From Plantactinospora sp. KBS50 (GTDB lineage: Bacteria > Actinomycetota > Actinomycetes > Mycobacteriales > Micromonosporaceae): 64,000 bases of DNA. The notes beneath the pieces were generated by a model. The model made no database searches and had not been told where the DNA came from. It was given only the letters and a program-made list of their open reading frames with translations. Position numbers and translations under genes: made by a program. Shown here in pieces: positions 22,805-32,821 of the stretch (position 1 is the stretch's first letter; each line of letters begins with the position of its first letter). Location of the stretch: the NCBI RefSeq assembly GCF_002285795.1, contig NZ_CP022961.1:372001-436000 (forward strand), given 5' to 3'.

Positions 22805-23628
22805 TGGGCGCCGCCTTCGCCGACCTGGCCCGCTCCGGCCCGCTGCTGCTGGCCGTGGGCGCCGCGGCGCTCGCCGGCCTGGTGAGCTTCCTCTCGCCCT
22901 GCGTCCTGCCGTTGGTGCCCGGCTACCTGTCGTACGTGACCGGGCTGGCCGGCACCGACCTCGAACGCGGCGCCACCGACCTCGACCGCGGCGGCGCGGG
23001 GAAGGTTTCCCGACCCGTCATGGTGGCCCCGAGTCGGGCCGTCCGGTCCGTGAAGGGGCGGGTGCTGGCCGGGACGCTGCTGTTCATCGCCGGCTTCACG
23101 GCCGTCTACCTGCTCACCGCGATCCTGCTGGCCGGCATCGGCCAGGCCATGCTGATGCACCGCCGGGCGTTGGAGGTCGTGGTCGGTGCCGTGATCATGG
23201 TGCTCGGTGTGGCGTTCCTGGGCTTCATTCCGGGGCTCCAGCGCGAGTTCCGGCTGCACCGGCTGCCGGCCGCCGGGCTGCTCGGCGCCCCGGTCTTCGG
23301 CGCCGTGTTCGCGCTCTCCTGGGCACCGTGCACCGGACCGACCCTGGGCGCGGTGCTCGGACTGGCCACCGTCGGCGGGCAGACCGACCGGGCCGCGGTG
23401 CTGGCCGTGGCGTACTGCCTCGGCCTGGGCCTGCCGTTCATGATCTTCGGCCTCGGCTTCTCCCGGCTGCTCGGGCTCTTCCGGGCCATCCGCCGCAACA
23501 GCCGGTGGGTGACCCGGCTCGGCGGCGCGCTGCTGATCATCGTCGGGCTGGCCCTGGTCACCGGCGGCTGGCAGGACTTCATCATCTGGTTGCAGACCAC
23601 CGTCGGCCCCGGCGAGGTGGGCATCTGA
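22804..23628 (+). CDS. ccdA: Cytochrome c biogenesis protein CcdA
   Basis: A 274-residue membrane protein with about six hydrophobic segments and the two redox cysteines in SFLSPCVLPLVPGYLSY and SWAPCTGPTLG. CcdA carries reducing equivalents from cytosolic thioredoxin across the membrane to the ResA-like protein. Its insert between segments 1 and 2 (ERGATDLDRGGAGKV) is polar and variable. It overlaps its neighbours by single bases, so the thioredoxin-ccdA-resB order is one operon. Confidence 0.93.
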   Translation: MGAAFADLARSGPLLLAVGAAALAGLVSFLSPCVLPLVPGYLSYVTGLAGTDLERGATDLDRGGAGKVSRPVMVAPSRAVRSVKGRVLAGTLLFIAGFTAVYLLTAILLAGIGQAMLMHRRALEVVVGAVIMVLGVAFLGFIPGLQREFRLHRLPAAGLLGAPVFGAVFALSWAPCTGPTLGAVLGLATVGGQTDRAAVLAVAYCLGLGLPFMIFGLGFSRLLGLFRAIRRNSRWVTRLGGALLIIVGLALVTGGWQDFIIWLQTTVGPGEVGI

Positions 23629-25238
23629 TGGCCACCGCGACCGGGGTGACCGGCCCGCCCGCCGCGCCGCCGACCCTTCCGCCGGGCCGGCCGAACCGGG
23701 CGCTGGCGCTGCTGCGCAACTCGTGGCGGCAGCTCACCAGCATGCGCACCGCGCTGGTGTTGCTGTTCCTGCTGGCGGTGGCCGCGATCCCCGGCTCGCT
23801 GCTGCCCCAGCGCGGCGTCAACATCGAGCAGGTCAACGACTGGCAGGCGGCGCACCCGAAGCTGTTCCCGGTGCTCAACTCCGTCGGCGCGTTCGAGGTC
23901 TTCGCCTCGCCCTGGTTCTCCGCCGTCTACGTGCTGCTGTTCGTCTCGCTGGTCGGCTGCATCGTGCCGCGCGCCCGCGACCACCTGCGCGCGCTGCGCG
24001 GGGCGCCGCCGGCCGGGCCGCGTCGGCTGGACCGGCTGCCGCAGCACCGGGTGCGGACCGACCCGGCCGCGACCGACCCGGCGGCCATCGCCGCCGTGCT
24101 GCGCCGCCGCCGCTGGCGGGTCGCCGTCCGCGGCGACACGGTCGCCGCCGAGAAGGGGTACCTCAAGGAGACCGGCAACCTGGTCTTCCACCTCAGCCTG
24201 ATCGCCGTCCTGCTCGGCGTGGCGCTGGGCAACTGGTACGGCTGGCACGGCAACCGGATGCTGGTCGCCGGGCCGGACCGGACCTTCTGCAACGGGCTCC
24301 AGCAGTACGACGAGAGCGGGCTGGGTCCCCGGCTGGACGCGTCGGACCTGCCGTCGTTCTGCCTGGAGCTCACCGACTTCCAGGCCACGTACCAGCAGTC
24401 CGGGCAGCCCCGCTCGTTCCGGGCGAGCGTCCGGGTGCAGGAGCCGGGCCGGGCGTCGCGGCTCACCGACTTCAGCGTGAACGACCCGCTGCGGCTGCAC
24501 CACGCCAACGTCTACCTGCTCGGGCACGGGTACGCCCCGGTGATCCGGTACACCGACCGGTACGGCCGGACGCAGACCACCGTCGCACCGTTCCTCACCG
24601 AGGACGGGCTGCTGACCGGGCAGGGGGTCGCGACCTTCCCGGACGTCGACCTCGACCCGGAGACCGGTACGCGGGACCCGGACCAGCAGGTCGCCTTCGA
24701 CGGGCTGTACCTGCCGACCGCGCCGGACTCGGCGCCGTACATCCGGTCCGAGTTCCCGGCCGAGCGGAATCCGCTGCTCAACGTCGTGGCGTACCGCGGC
24801 AACCTGGGCCTGGACGCCGGCATCCCGGGCTCGGTGTACCGGCTCGACCAGCGGCAGATCTCCGCGGGCAAGCTCAAGCAGGTCGGTACCAAGGTGATGC
24901 GGCCCGGTGACACGTGGACGCTGGACGACGGCAGCCGGATGGAGTTCCTCGGCACCCGCCCGTACGTCACGCTCGCGGTCCGCTACGACCCGGGCGAGAA
25001 GATCGTGCTGGGTGGTGCGGTGGCGCTGCTGGTCGGGCTGATGCTGTCGCTCACCGGCCGGCGCCGCCGGGTCTGGTTCCGGGTGGTCGGCGCCCCGACG
25101 GAGGGCTCCACGACGGACGGTAGTAGCTTGGTCGAGGCCGGCGGGTTGCCGCGCACCGACTATTCCGGCTTCGCCGACGAGTTCGACCAGCTCGTCACCG
25201 CGGTGACCGGCGACCGGAAGCGGGAGGGGACCGACTGA
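23628..25238 (+). CDS. resB: Cytochrome c biogenesis protein ResB (Ccs1)
   Basis: A 536-residue protein with three N-terminal membrane segments (ALVLLFLLAVAAIPGSLLPQ, SAVYVLLFVSLVGCIVP, VFHLSLIAVLLGVALGNWYG), a large exported domain and a fourth segment at the end (LGGAVALLVGLMLSLTG). The SLLPQRGVNIEQVNDW and PWFSAVYVLLF stretches are typical of ResB. With CcsB it forms the system II haem lyase. The start is ATG 23628, one base inside the ccdA stop. Confidence 0.93.
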   Translation: MATATGVTGPPAAPPTLPPGRPNRALALLRNSWRQLTSMRTALVLLFLLAVAAIPGSLLPQRGVNIEQVNDWQAAHPKLFPVLNSVGAFEVFASPWFSAVYVLLFVSLVGCIVPRARDHLRALRGAPPAGPRRLDRLPQHRVRTDPAATDPAAIAAVLRRRRWRVAVRGDTVAAEKGYLKETGNLVFHLSLIAVLLGVALGNWYGWHGNRMLVAGPDRTFCNGLQQYDESGLGPRLDASDLPSFCLELTDFQATYQQSGQPRSFRASVRVQEPGRASRLTDFSVNDPLRLHHANVYLLGHGYAPVIRYTDRYGRTQTTVAPFLTEDGLLTGQGVATFPDVDLDPETGTRDPDQQVAFDGLYLPTAPDSAPYIRSEFPAERNPLLNVVAYRGNLGLDAGIPGSVYRLDQRQISAGKLKQVGTKVMRPGDTWTLDDGSRMEFLGTRPYVTLAVRYDPGEKIVLGGAVALLVGLMLSLTGRRRRVWFRVVGAPTEGSTTDGSSLVEAGGLPRTDYSGFADEFDQLVTAVTGDRKREGTD

Positions 25239-26281
25239 TGGCCGAGTTGTCCGATCAGCTGCTGGTCGTGGCGATCTTCGCGTACCTGATCGCGATGATC
25301 TGCCACGCCGCCGAGTACGCCTTCGGCAACCGCGCGGCGGTGGGCCGCGGCTCGATCCGGCCGGCCCGAGAGCTGGTCGCGGCGGGCGCCGGCGGCTCCG
25401 TGCCGGCCCCCGAGCCGGACGGTATGACGACCGGGCCGGACGGTATGACGACCGGGCCGGACGGTATGACGACCGGGCCGGACGGCACGGCGACCGAGCC
25501 GGTGGTCGACCGGGGGCCGGGGCGGGCGGCCCTGATGGGCCGGCTCGCGGTGTCCGCCACGGCGCTCGCCGCCGTCGCGCACCTGGCCACCATCGTCACC
25601 CGGGGGATCGCGGCGGACCGCCTGCCCTGGGGCAACATGTACGAGTACGTGCTGGTCGCGACGTTCGTGGCGGTCGTCGGCTGGTTCGTCGTGCTGCGCG
25701 GCGCACCCGGCGTCCGGCACCTCGGCCTGTTCGTGGCCGTCGCCGAAGTGCTGCTGCTGGCCATGGCCGGTCTCGTGGTCTACGTGCCGATCGGCCCGCT
25801 GGTACCCGCGCTCAACTCGTACTGGTTCGTCATCCACATCACCGCCGTGAGCCTGGCCTCCGGCCTGTTCCTGCTCGGCGCGGTCCCGGCGGTCATGTTC
25901 CTCATCCGGGACGGCTACGAGCAGGGCAAGCGGCGGTTCCCGTACTCGCTGGGCCGCCGCGTCCCGGCCGCCGCGCCGCTGGAGCGGATGACCTTCCGGC
26001 TGCACACGTTCGCCTTCCCGATCTGGACCTTCGGCGTGATGGCCGGCGCGGTGTGGGCGGAGGCGGCCTGGGGCCGGTACTGGGGCTGGGATCCCAAGGA
26101 GACCTGGGCGTTCATCTCCTGGGTGGTGTACGCCGGTTACCTGCACGCCCGCGCCACCCCGAGCGTGAAGCGCTCGCTGGCCACCTGGATCGCCGTGCTG
26201 GGCTTCGTCACCATGCTGATCAACCTGTTCGGGGTGAACCTGTTCATCAGCGGCCTGCACTCGTACGCCGGGGTGAAGTAG
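25238..26281 (+). CDS. ccsB: Cytochrome c haem lyase subunit CcsB (ResC/CcsA)
   Basis: A 347-residue polytopic protein with the diagnostic haem-handling motif WGWDPKETW (near 26085) and conserved flanking histidines (VIHITAVSLASG, LHTFAFPIWTFG, GLHSYAGVK). It completes system II cytochrome c maturation with ResB. Between the first and second membrane segments is a Gly/Thr-rich linker made of a recent heptad repeat. It is the last gene of the run; decayed sequence follows directly after its stop. Confidence 0.94.
   Translation: MAELSDQLLVVAIFAYLIAMICHAAEYAFGNRAAVGRGSIRPARELVAAGAGGSVPAPEPDGMTTGPDGMTTGPDGMTTGPDGTATEPVVDRGPGRAALMGRLAVSATALAAVAHLATIVTRGIAADRLPWGNMYEYVLVATFVAVVGWFVVLRGAPGVRHLGLFVAVAEVLLLAMAGLVVYVPIGPLVPALNSYWFVIHITAVSLASGLFLLGAVPAVMFLIRDGYEQGKRRFPYSLGRRVPAAAPLERMTFRLHTFAFPIWTFGVMAGAVWAEAAWGRYWGWDPKETWAFISWVVYAGYLHARATPSVKRSLATWIAVLGFVTMLINLFGVNLFISGLHSYAGVK
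25427..25495. repeat. In-frame 21 bp tandem repeat in ccsB
   Basis: Three nearly identical 21 bp units plus a diverged fourth encode the heptad PDGMTTG in the first loop of CcsB. The loop is not part of the conserved core, so copy number is likely free to vary. Confidence 0.9.
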
Positions 26282-26475
26282 CGGCAATCGGCCTGGCGAA
26301 CACCGGTTCGGTGGACATGAAGATGGCCACCCGAGTCGGGCTTCCCCGGCGCACCGCATAGAGCTGGATACCAAAGGCGTAGGCGGTACCGACCACGCCG
26401 AGGTAGGCGATCGGCAGCCAGGTCGAGGTGCCAATGGACGTGAGCTGGCCGAAGACGGTCGGCCCTACCCGCCCC
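26281..26475 (-). pseudogene. Remnant of an EamA-family (DMT) transporter
   Basis: Read on the minus strand, one frame gives VFGQLTSIGTSTWLPIAYLG, then VVGTAYAFGIQLYAVRRG, then SPTRVAIFMSTEPVFARPIA. This is the last third of an EamA domain, which normally continues through another helix after EPVFA. The match stops exactly where ccsB ends and has no start upstream, so only about 65 codons remain. The reading frame itself is still open. It looks like debris left at a rearrangement junction beside the CRISPR locus. Confidence 0.65.
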
Positions 26476-26572
26476 GTTTGAGAGCCCTTATCGCGCCTCG
26501 ATGCCGGTCAGGCCGCCCACCCTCCAAGGCTCGGCGGCCGGGCCGCCGGGGTTACCTGTGAGAACGGACGGG

Positions 26573-26730
26573 TTATCGGCGGGGGGTACCGGCGACGAAC
26601 GCCGACCAGACGGCCGGGGCGAAGGTCAGTACCGGGCCGGATCTGTCCTTGCTGTCCCGCACCAGCACCCGACCGGGCAGGTTGTCCGCCACCTCGACGC
26701 AGTTGCCCTGGTTGGTCCCGCAGATCCGCC
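26573..26730 (-). pseudogene. Truncated DUF397 gene
   Basis: On the minus strand the frame reads GTNQGNCVEVADNLPGRVLV, then RDSKDRSGPVLTFAP and AVWSAFVAGTPRR before TAA. This is the C-terminal two-thirds of a DUF397 protein (usual pattern SGxxGxCVEVA, VRDSK, L.F....W.AF). The conserved N-terminal W.KSS part is missing and an in-frame TAA sits directly upstream, with no start. In actinobacteria DUF397 genes usually sit next to an XRE-type HTH regulator, which is absent here. Confidence 0.7.
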
Positions 26731-26739
26731 GTTAGTTGC

Positions 26740-27020
26740 ACACACCCGATCATCCTGATCGGACCGGTTCATCGGCGAGACTGGCGGGCTTGGGGGCGGC
26801 GCTGTACGTGTGGGCTGGGGTGGCGGTGCCCGGATGTCGGGTTGGTGCCGCCGCCGGCGGAGTTGCGGTCGCTGGGGGAGGTGGGTGTGGCTTCGGGTGC
26901 CGGGCCGACACTGGCGGCGCCGGCCGGGGTGCTCGGCCGGCCGGGCGTGTGTCGGGGCAACGTTGGATGTTGGGTGTGGTTCGGTCGGGTGTGGGCGGTG
27001 CGGGGGCGGGTGGCGCGATG
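26740..27020. other. Non-coding or decayed stretch between the DUF397 remnant and a small ORF
   Basis: About 280 bases, G/T-rich on the plus strand. Open frames exist in more than one register, but none has a convincing start, ribosome site or recognisable domain. It may hold decayed coding sequence from the same patch as the EamA and DUF397 remnants. Confidence 0.35.
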
Positions 27021-27203
27021 ATGGAGCGGGACGAGCGGCCGGTGCGTGTACCTGTCAGTCTTGATGCTTGGCGGTGGCCGGTGCGGATCGGTGACCTGGT
27101 GTGTGGGGAGTGCGACGTCACGCTGCGGATCCATCAGTTCACGGCGATGTCTGAGCTTGCTGCGGCGGTCGAGAGGCATGCGCTGGTGTGCGTGATGTCC
27201 TGA
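27021..27203 (+). CDS. Small hypothetical protein with a CxxC pair
   Basis: A 60-residue ORF from ATG 27021 (an ATG at 27018 precedes it directly). It reads as folded protein: PVRVPVSLDAWRWPVRIGD, then LVCGECDVTLRIHQFTAMSE and a helix LAAAVERHALVC. The CGEC pair with a later Cys and His could bind metal. Codon use is less GC-extreme than in neighbouring genes. Similar short proteins occur near HTH/DUF397 genes in actinobacteria as far as I recall, but I cannot name a family. Its start is only 360 bases upstream of the CRISPR array. Confidence 0.45.
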   Translation: MERDERPVRVPVSLDAWRWPVRIGDLVCGECDVTLRIHQFTAMSELAAAVERHALVCVMS

Positions 27204-27384
27204 AACGACGGAGGCCGCTGGTGTTGCGGTGTGATGCGTTTCGGTTGGGGGTGACTCGACAGCGGTGTTCCTGGAGTGGACAATCGCTGGGCGCGTGTCG
27301 GATCGTTGCCTCGGAGAGGTGATCTTGCGGAGCAAAGTGAATGAAATCCGAGTAGTTGATCTATGGCGCCGCAGGTCAAGAAGT
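27204..27384 (+). promoter_or_regulatory. Putative CRISPR leader
   Basis: The 180 bases before the first repeat hold no gene and are markedly richer in A/T than the surroundings, as leaders usually are. The repeat orientation (5' end GTGCTCC, 3' end GTGATCC) matches the transcribed strand of other type I-E arrays, placing the leader and promoter on this side. No -10/-35 pair is certain. Confidence 0.5.
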
Positions 27385-29059
<1,675 letters not shown>

Positions 29060-29144
29060 GTCCTCGAAGGTGGCGCCCAGGTTGTATTTGCTCTGCGGGC
29101 GCAGACCGGATGCATCCACGCCGTGACCGCCGCCGGAGAGGGGT

Positions 29145-29178
29145 GGGTGGGGCCGCCGCTTCGGCGACAGCCCCACCC
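29145..29178. terminator. Hairpin terminator between the CRISPR array and the lipase gene
   Basis: Arms GGGTGGGGC and GCCCCACCC pair perfectly around a 16-base loop (with an internal GCCG/CGGC hairpin). It sits between the convergent ends of the array and the lipase gene, so it can stop transcripts from both sides. Confidence 0.6.
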
Positions 29179-29197
29179 GGTTGCGGAGTTGGGAGGG

Positions 29198-30004
29198 TTA
29201 CAGGGCGAAGCAGTCGGGACGGATCGCCGCGTCGCGCAGTGCGGCCCGGACGATCGTGTACGTCGTACCGTCCAGCACCAGGCCGAGGTGGCCGACCACC
29301 CGCAGCGGGCAGTAGCCCTGGACCAGGATGTTCGTGGCGCCGCCGCTGAGCGTGGCGTTCGGGGTCGGCCGGACCAACTCGTCCTGCGCGGTCCGGATGG
29401 TGGTGTAGCGCACGTCGCCCGGGGCGTCGTCGCCGCTGTTGAGCGCGGCCAGGAAGGACGATCCGATGGTCATCTGCTGGCAGGCGATGATGCCGATGCA
29501 GCTACCCAGGCCGATAAACGCCACGATGTTCGCCACGTAGGTGCCGTACTGCGGGGTGCCGAGGCTGACGTACCGGCCGACGCTGCCGGTCCCGCCCAGG
29601 TTGCGCAGGTAGTAGCGGGACACCAGGCCACCCTCGGAGTGCGCGACGAGGTCGACCCGGGCCGCGCCGGTGCTGGCTCGCACCTGCTCGACGTACCCCT
29701 TGAAGGCGGTCGCGGAGTCGGCGATGTCGCCGAAGCCGAGCCCGGGAAGCTGGTAGATGAACACCCGGTACCCGTCGGCGCGCAACCGGGCGGCCAGCGG
29801 CTCGTACGCGCTGGCCACGCCGGAGAGCCCGGCCACGACGATCACGGGGTTCGCGGCGGCGGTCGCGCCGGCTGTGCTGGTGGTGCCGGCGGTCGCGCCG
29901 GCTGTTTTGGCGGTACCGGCGGTCGCGCCGGCGGCGGCCGGCGTCGCGAGCACGGCGGCGGTGGTGGTGGCGATGACGGTGACCAGGATCTTTCGGAGCA
30001 GCAT
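29198..30004 (-). CDS. Secreted alpha/beta-hydrolase lipase (triacylglycerol lipase, EstA/lipase 2 type)
   Basis: A 268-residue secreted hydrolase. The signal peptide LLRKILVTVIATTTAAVLATPAAA is followed by an Ala/Thr/Gly repeat (TAGATAGT), then PVIVVAGLSGVASAYEPLA (oxyanion region), nucleophile motif VAHSEGGLVSRYYLRN and the SLGTPQYGT strand, with a late His in VVGHLGLVLD as likely catalytic histidine. The paired cysteines GSCIGIIAC and YCPLR/DCFAL suggest disulfides as in actinobacterial lipases. The start is ATG 30004 behind AGGAGGTGCAGCC. It should hydrolyse lipid esters outside the cell and appears monocistronic. Confidence 0.85.
   Translation of the reverse strand: MLLRKILVTVIATTTAAVLATPAAAGATAGTAKTAGATAGTTSTAGATAAANPVIVVAGLSGVASAYEPLAARLRADGYRVFIYQLPGLGFGDIADSATAFKGYVEQVRASTGAARVDLVAHSEGGLVSRYYLRNLGGTGSVGRYVSLGTPQYGTYVANIVAFIGLGSCIGIIACQQMTIGSSFLAALNSGDDAPGDVRYTTIRTAQDELVRPTPNATLSGGATNILVQGYCPLRVVGHLGLVLDGTTYTIVRAALRDAAIRPDCFAL
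29855..29935. repeat. Short in-frame repeat in the lipase N-terminal region
   Basis: Three copies of about 30 bp (shared core CGGTCGCGCCGGC) encode TAGATAG-like units just after the signal peptide. They give a flexible spacer and lie outside the hydrolase core. Confidence 0.7.
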
Positions 30005-30130
30005 GGCTGCACCTCCTGCTGGAGGTCCCGGGGGTCCGGGAGGTGGTGGGGGGCTCCGGTCGACCGTGCAAACAGCATGCCCTTAACGATCCAGAAACGT
30101 CAATGAAAAAGTTACTGCTCGGTAGAACGG

Positions 30131-30606
30131 TCAGCCACCGAGCCAGCCCGGCACGTCCAACCGGTGCAGGTTGGCGGCGGCGACCACCCGCAGGTCGTCC
30201 TCCAGCGCGGCCAGCCGATCGGGTCCGACGGTGTCGACCCACCGGGCGCGCAGCTCGTCGAAGACGGCGGCGGAGCGTCGCAGGCCGTCCCGACCGCGCT
30301 CGGTCATCCTGATGATCTTGCGGCGGGCGTCGGTGGGGTCGTCGGCGCGTTCCAGGTAGCCGATCGCGACCAGCCGGTCCACCGTCTTGCCGGCCGCCTG
30401 CTTGCTGATGCCGAGGTGGTTGCCGAGTTCGGTTGCGGTGGTGCCGGCCGGGCCGACGGCCTGGAGCACGAAGCCGTGCAGTGGTCGCAGTTCCGGGTGG
30501 CCCCGCGGGCCAACTCAGCGTGCAGGTCGTCGATCAGGGTGCGGAAGCCGGCCAGCAGGAGCAGGGGCAGCAGGAAGCCGGGCCGCTCCGGTTCAGGTCC
30601 GGGCAT
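30131..30606 (-). CDS. MarR-family transcriptional regulator, frame broken once
   Basis: Two overlapping frames make one MarR protein of about 159 residues. The N-terminal helix (RPGFLLPLLLLAGFRTLIDD) is in one frame. The winged helix-turn-helix (TTATELGNHLGISKQAAGKT, then RLVAIGYLERADDPTDARRK) and C-terminal dimerisation helix are in another. Adding one G to the GGGG run near 30507 (minus strand CGCGGGGCC) gives ELARGGHPELRPLHGFVLQAV, so I read a sequence error. ATG 30606 is preferred over TTG 30627 because it leaves the operator outside the coding region. The gene is divergent from an AhpD-like gene, which it probably represses. Confidence 0.7.
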
Positions 30607-30622
30607 CGGCGTTGCCAGATTT

Positions 30623-30658
30623 GTCAACCACGTTTACTATCTCGTCAACCACGTTGAC
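30623..30658. promoter_or_regulatory. Double MarR operator
   Basis: Two 15 bp inverted repeats: GTCAACCACGTTTAC at 30623-30637 and the perfect GTCAACCACGTTGAC at 30644-30658. Their centres are 21 bp apart, two helical turns, so two dimers could bind on one DNA face. It sits between the divergent MarR and AhpD-like genes. Confidence 0.75.
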
Positions 30659-30732
30659 GATCGTACGGGAGCGTGCGGATCGTGCGGCGCCCGGCCGGCC
30701 CGGCGCCGCGCCACGACCCGAGGAGCGGAACC

Positions 30733-31275
30733 ATGCCCGACGTCTTTCCCACGCACACCATCGACACCGCCCCGCTGCAATCCCGACCGCTGCTGGAGCG
30801 GGTGCGCCGCGGCTTCGGCTACCTCCCGGCCGCCGTCGGGCTGATGGCGGAGTCGCCACACCTGCTCGACGGCTTCCTGACCGCCAACCGGACCTTCGAG
30901 GCGAGCGCCCTCGACCCGGTGCAACGGGAGGTCGTCGTGCTGACCGTGGCCACCCGGAACGACTGCCACCTCTGCCTGGCCCTGCACACCGCGGCGCTGC
31001 ACCGGCTCGGCGCCCCGGCCGAGCTGATCGCCGCCCTGCGCGCCGGGACACCGCCGCCCGATCCGCGGCTGGCGGCGTTGCACCGGTTCACGCTGGCCGT
31101 CCTCGACCACCGGGGCCGGGTGCCGGACGCGGACCTGGCGGACTTCTTCGGCGCCGGGTACGCGGCCCGGCACGCCCTGGATGTGGTGCTGGGCATCGGG
31201 ACGTACACGATGTCCACCTTCGCGAACCGGCTGCTGGGCGCGCCCATCGACGAGCCGCTACGGCCGTACGCCTGA
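30733..31275 (+). CDS. Carboxymuconolactone decarboxylase/AhpD-like protein
   Basis: A 180-residue protein starting at ATG behind AGGAGCGGAACC. The redox motif NDCHLCLALHTAALHRLG is the CxxC...H centre of the AhpD/CMD family, preceded by REVVVLTVAT. Members act as alkylhydroperoxidase partners or small carbon-compound detoxifiers. The divergent MarR gene and the shared operator suggest induction by an oxidant or aromatic compound. It is full length; the exact substrate is unknown. Confidence 0.83.
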   Translation: MPDVFPTHTIDTAPLQSRPLLERVRRGFGYLPAAVGLMAESPHLLDGFLTANRTFEASALDPVQREVVVLTVATRNDCHLCLALHTAALHRLGAPAELIAALRAGTPPPDPRLAALHRFTLAVLDHRGRVPDADLADFFGAGYAARHALDVVLGIGTYTMSTFANRLLGAPIDEPLRPYA

Positions 31276-31357
31276 CCCCGGCCCGCACCGGCCCGCACCG
31301 GCGCGTACCGAGGGGCCGTTCCGGCCGCCGGAACGGCGGTGCGGGAGACTGGACGGC

Positions 31358-32821
31358 ATGGCGCCCCACGGCTTCCCGTACCCCGACCTCAAGGACTTCC
31401 TCGCCGCCCTGGAGCGGGCCGGCGAGTTGCGCCGGGTCGGCGTGCCGGTCGACCCGACGCTGGAGATCAGCGAGGTGGTCACCCGCACGGTCCGGGCCGG
31501 CGGGCCGGCCCTGCTGTTCGAGCGGCCCACCCGCGGTGAGATGCCGGTCGCGATCAACCTGTACGGGACCGAGAAGCGCACCGCGATGGCGCTCGGGGTG
31601 GACTCGTTGGACGAGATCGGCGACCGGATCGGCGCGCTGGTCAAACCCGAGCTGCCGGTCGGCTGGTCGGGCATCCGGGAAGGGCTGGGCAAGGTGCTCC
31701 AGCTACGGTCGGTGCCGCCGCGCAAGGTGAAGACCGCGCCCTGTCAGCAGGTGGTGTACCGGGGCGCCGAGGTGGACCTGAACCGGCTGCCCGGCCTCCA
31801 GGTCTGGCCCGGGGACGGCGGGGTGTTCCACAACTTCGGGCTGACCCACACGAAGCATCCGGAGACCGGCAAGCGGAACCTGGGCCTCTACCGGCTCCAG
31901 CAGCACTCGCCGAACACCCTCGGCATGCACTGGCAGATCCACAAGGACTCCACCGCCCATCACGCGGTGGCCGAGCGGCTCGGCCAGCGGCTGCCGGTGG
32001 CGGTGGCGATCGGCTGCGACCCGGTGCTGAACTACGCCGCCACCGCCCCGCTGCCCGGTGACATCGACGAATACCTGTTCGCCGGCTTCCTCCGCGGCGA
32101 GCGGGTGGAGATGGTGGACTGCCTGAGCGTGCCGCTCCAGGTGCCGGCGCAGGCACAGGTGGTGCTGGAGGGCTACCTGGAGCCGGGGGAGCGGCTGCCC
32201 GAGGGCCCGTTCGGCGACCACACCGGGTTCTACACCCCGGTCGAGCCGTTCCCGGTGCTGCACGTGGAGACGATGACCATGCAGCGGGAGCCGGTCTACC
32301 ACTCGATCGTCACCTCGCAGCCGCCGCAGGAGGACCACGGCCTCGGCAAGGCCACCGAGCGGATCTTCCTGCCGCTGCTGCGGCTGCTGATTCCGGACAT
32401 CGTCGACTACGACCTGCCGGCCGCCGGGGTCTTCCACAACTGTGTGATCGTCTCGATCCACAAGCGCTACCCGAAGCACGCGCAGAAGGTGATGAACGCC
32501 ATCTGGGGTGCCCACCTGCTGTCGCTGAGCAAGCTGATCGTGGTCGTGGACGACGACTGCGACGTGCACGACTACGCGCAGGTGGCGTTCCGGGCGTTCG
32601 GCAACGTCGACTACGCGCACGACCTGCTGCTCACGCAGGGTCCGGTGGACCACCTGGACCACGCGTCGTACCAGCAGTTCTGGGGCGGCAAGGCGGGCGT
32701 GGACGCGACCCGCAAGCTGCCCACCGAGGGCTACACCCGGGGCTGGCCGGAGCAGATGCGGATGTCGCCGGAGGTCACCGCCCTGGTGGACAAGCGCTGG
32801 AAGGAGTACGGCATCTCATGA
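31358..32821 (+). CDS. mqnL: UbiD-family decarboxylase of menaquinone synthesis (MqnL-like)
   Basis: A 487-residue UbiD-type decarboxylase requiring prenylated FMN. Recognisable parts include GLQVWPGDGGVFHNFGLTHT, NLGLYRLQQHSPNTLGMHWQ, the catalytic acid region EGPFGDHTGFYTP and the metal-binding GKATERIFLPLLRLLIPDI. In the futalosine pathway it removes the carboxyl group at a late step from the dihydroxynaphthoate-type intermediate. The next gene (UbiA-type) overlaps by four bases and a UbiX-type gene follows, the order I recall for mqnL-mqnP-mqnM in Streptomyces. The start is ATG 31358. Confidence 0.9.
   Translation: MAPHGFPYPDLKDFLAALERAGELRRVGVPVDPTLEISEVVTRTVRAGGPALLFERPTRGEMPVAINLYGTEKRTAMALGVDSLDEIGDRIGALVKPELPVGWSGIREGLGKVLQLRSVPPRKVKTAPCQQVVYRGAEVDLNRLPGLQVWPGDGGVFHNFGLTHTKHPETGKRNLGLYRLQQHSPNTLGMHWQIHKDSTAHHAVAERLGQRLPVAVAIGCDPVLNYAATAPLPGDIDEYLFAGFLRGERVEMVDCLSVPLQVPAQAQVVLEGYLEPGERLPEGPFGDHTGFYTPVEPFPVLHVETMTMQREPVYHSIVTSQPPQEDHGLGKATERIFLPLLRLLIPDIVDYDLPAAGVFHNCVIVSIHKRYPKHAQKVMNAIWGAHLLSLSKLIVVVDDDCDVHDYAQVAFRAFGNVDYAHDLLLTQGPVDHLDHASYQQFWGGKAGVDATRKLPTEGYTRGWPEQMRMSPEVTALVDKRWKEYGIS

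Noticed and set aside
29088-29116. A possible degenerate 29th CRISPR repeat
   Set aside because: The sequence at the expected position shares only scattered bases with the repeat and lacks its palindromic stem.
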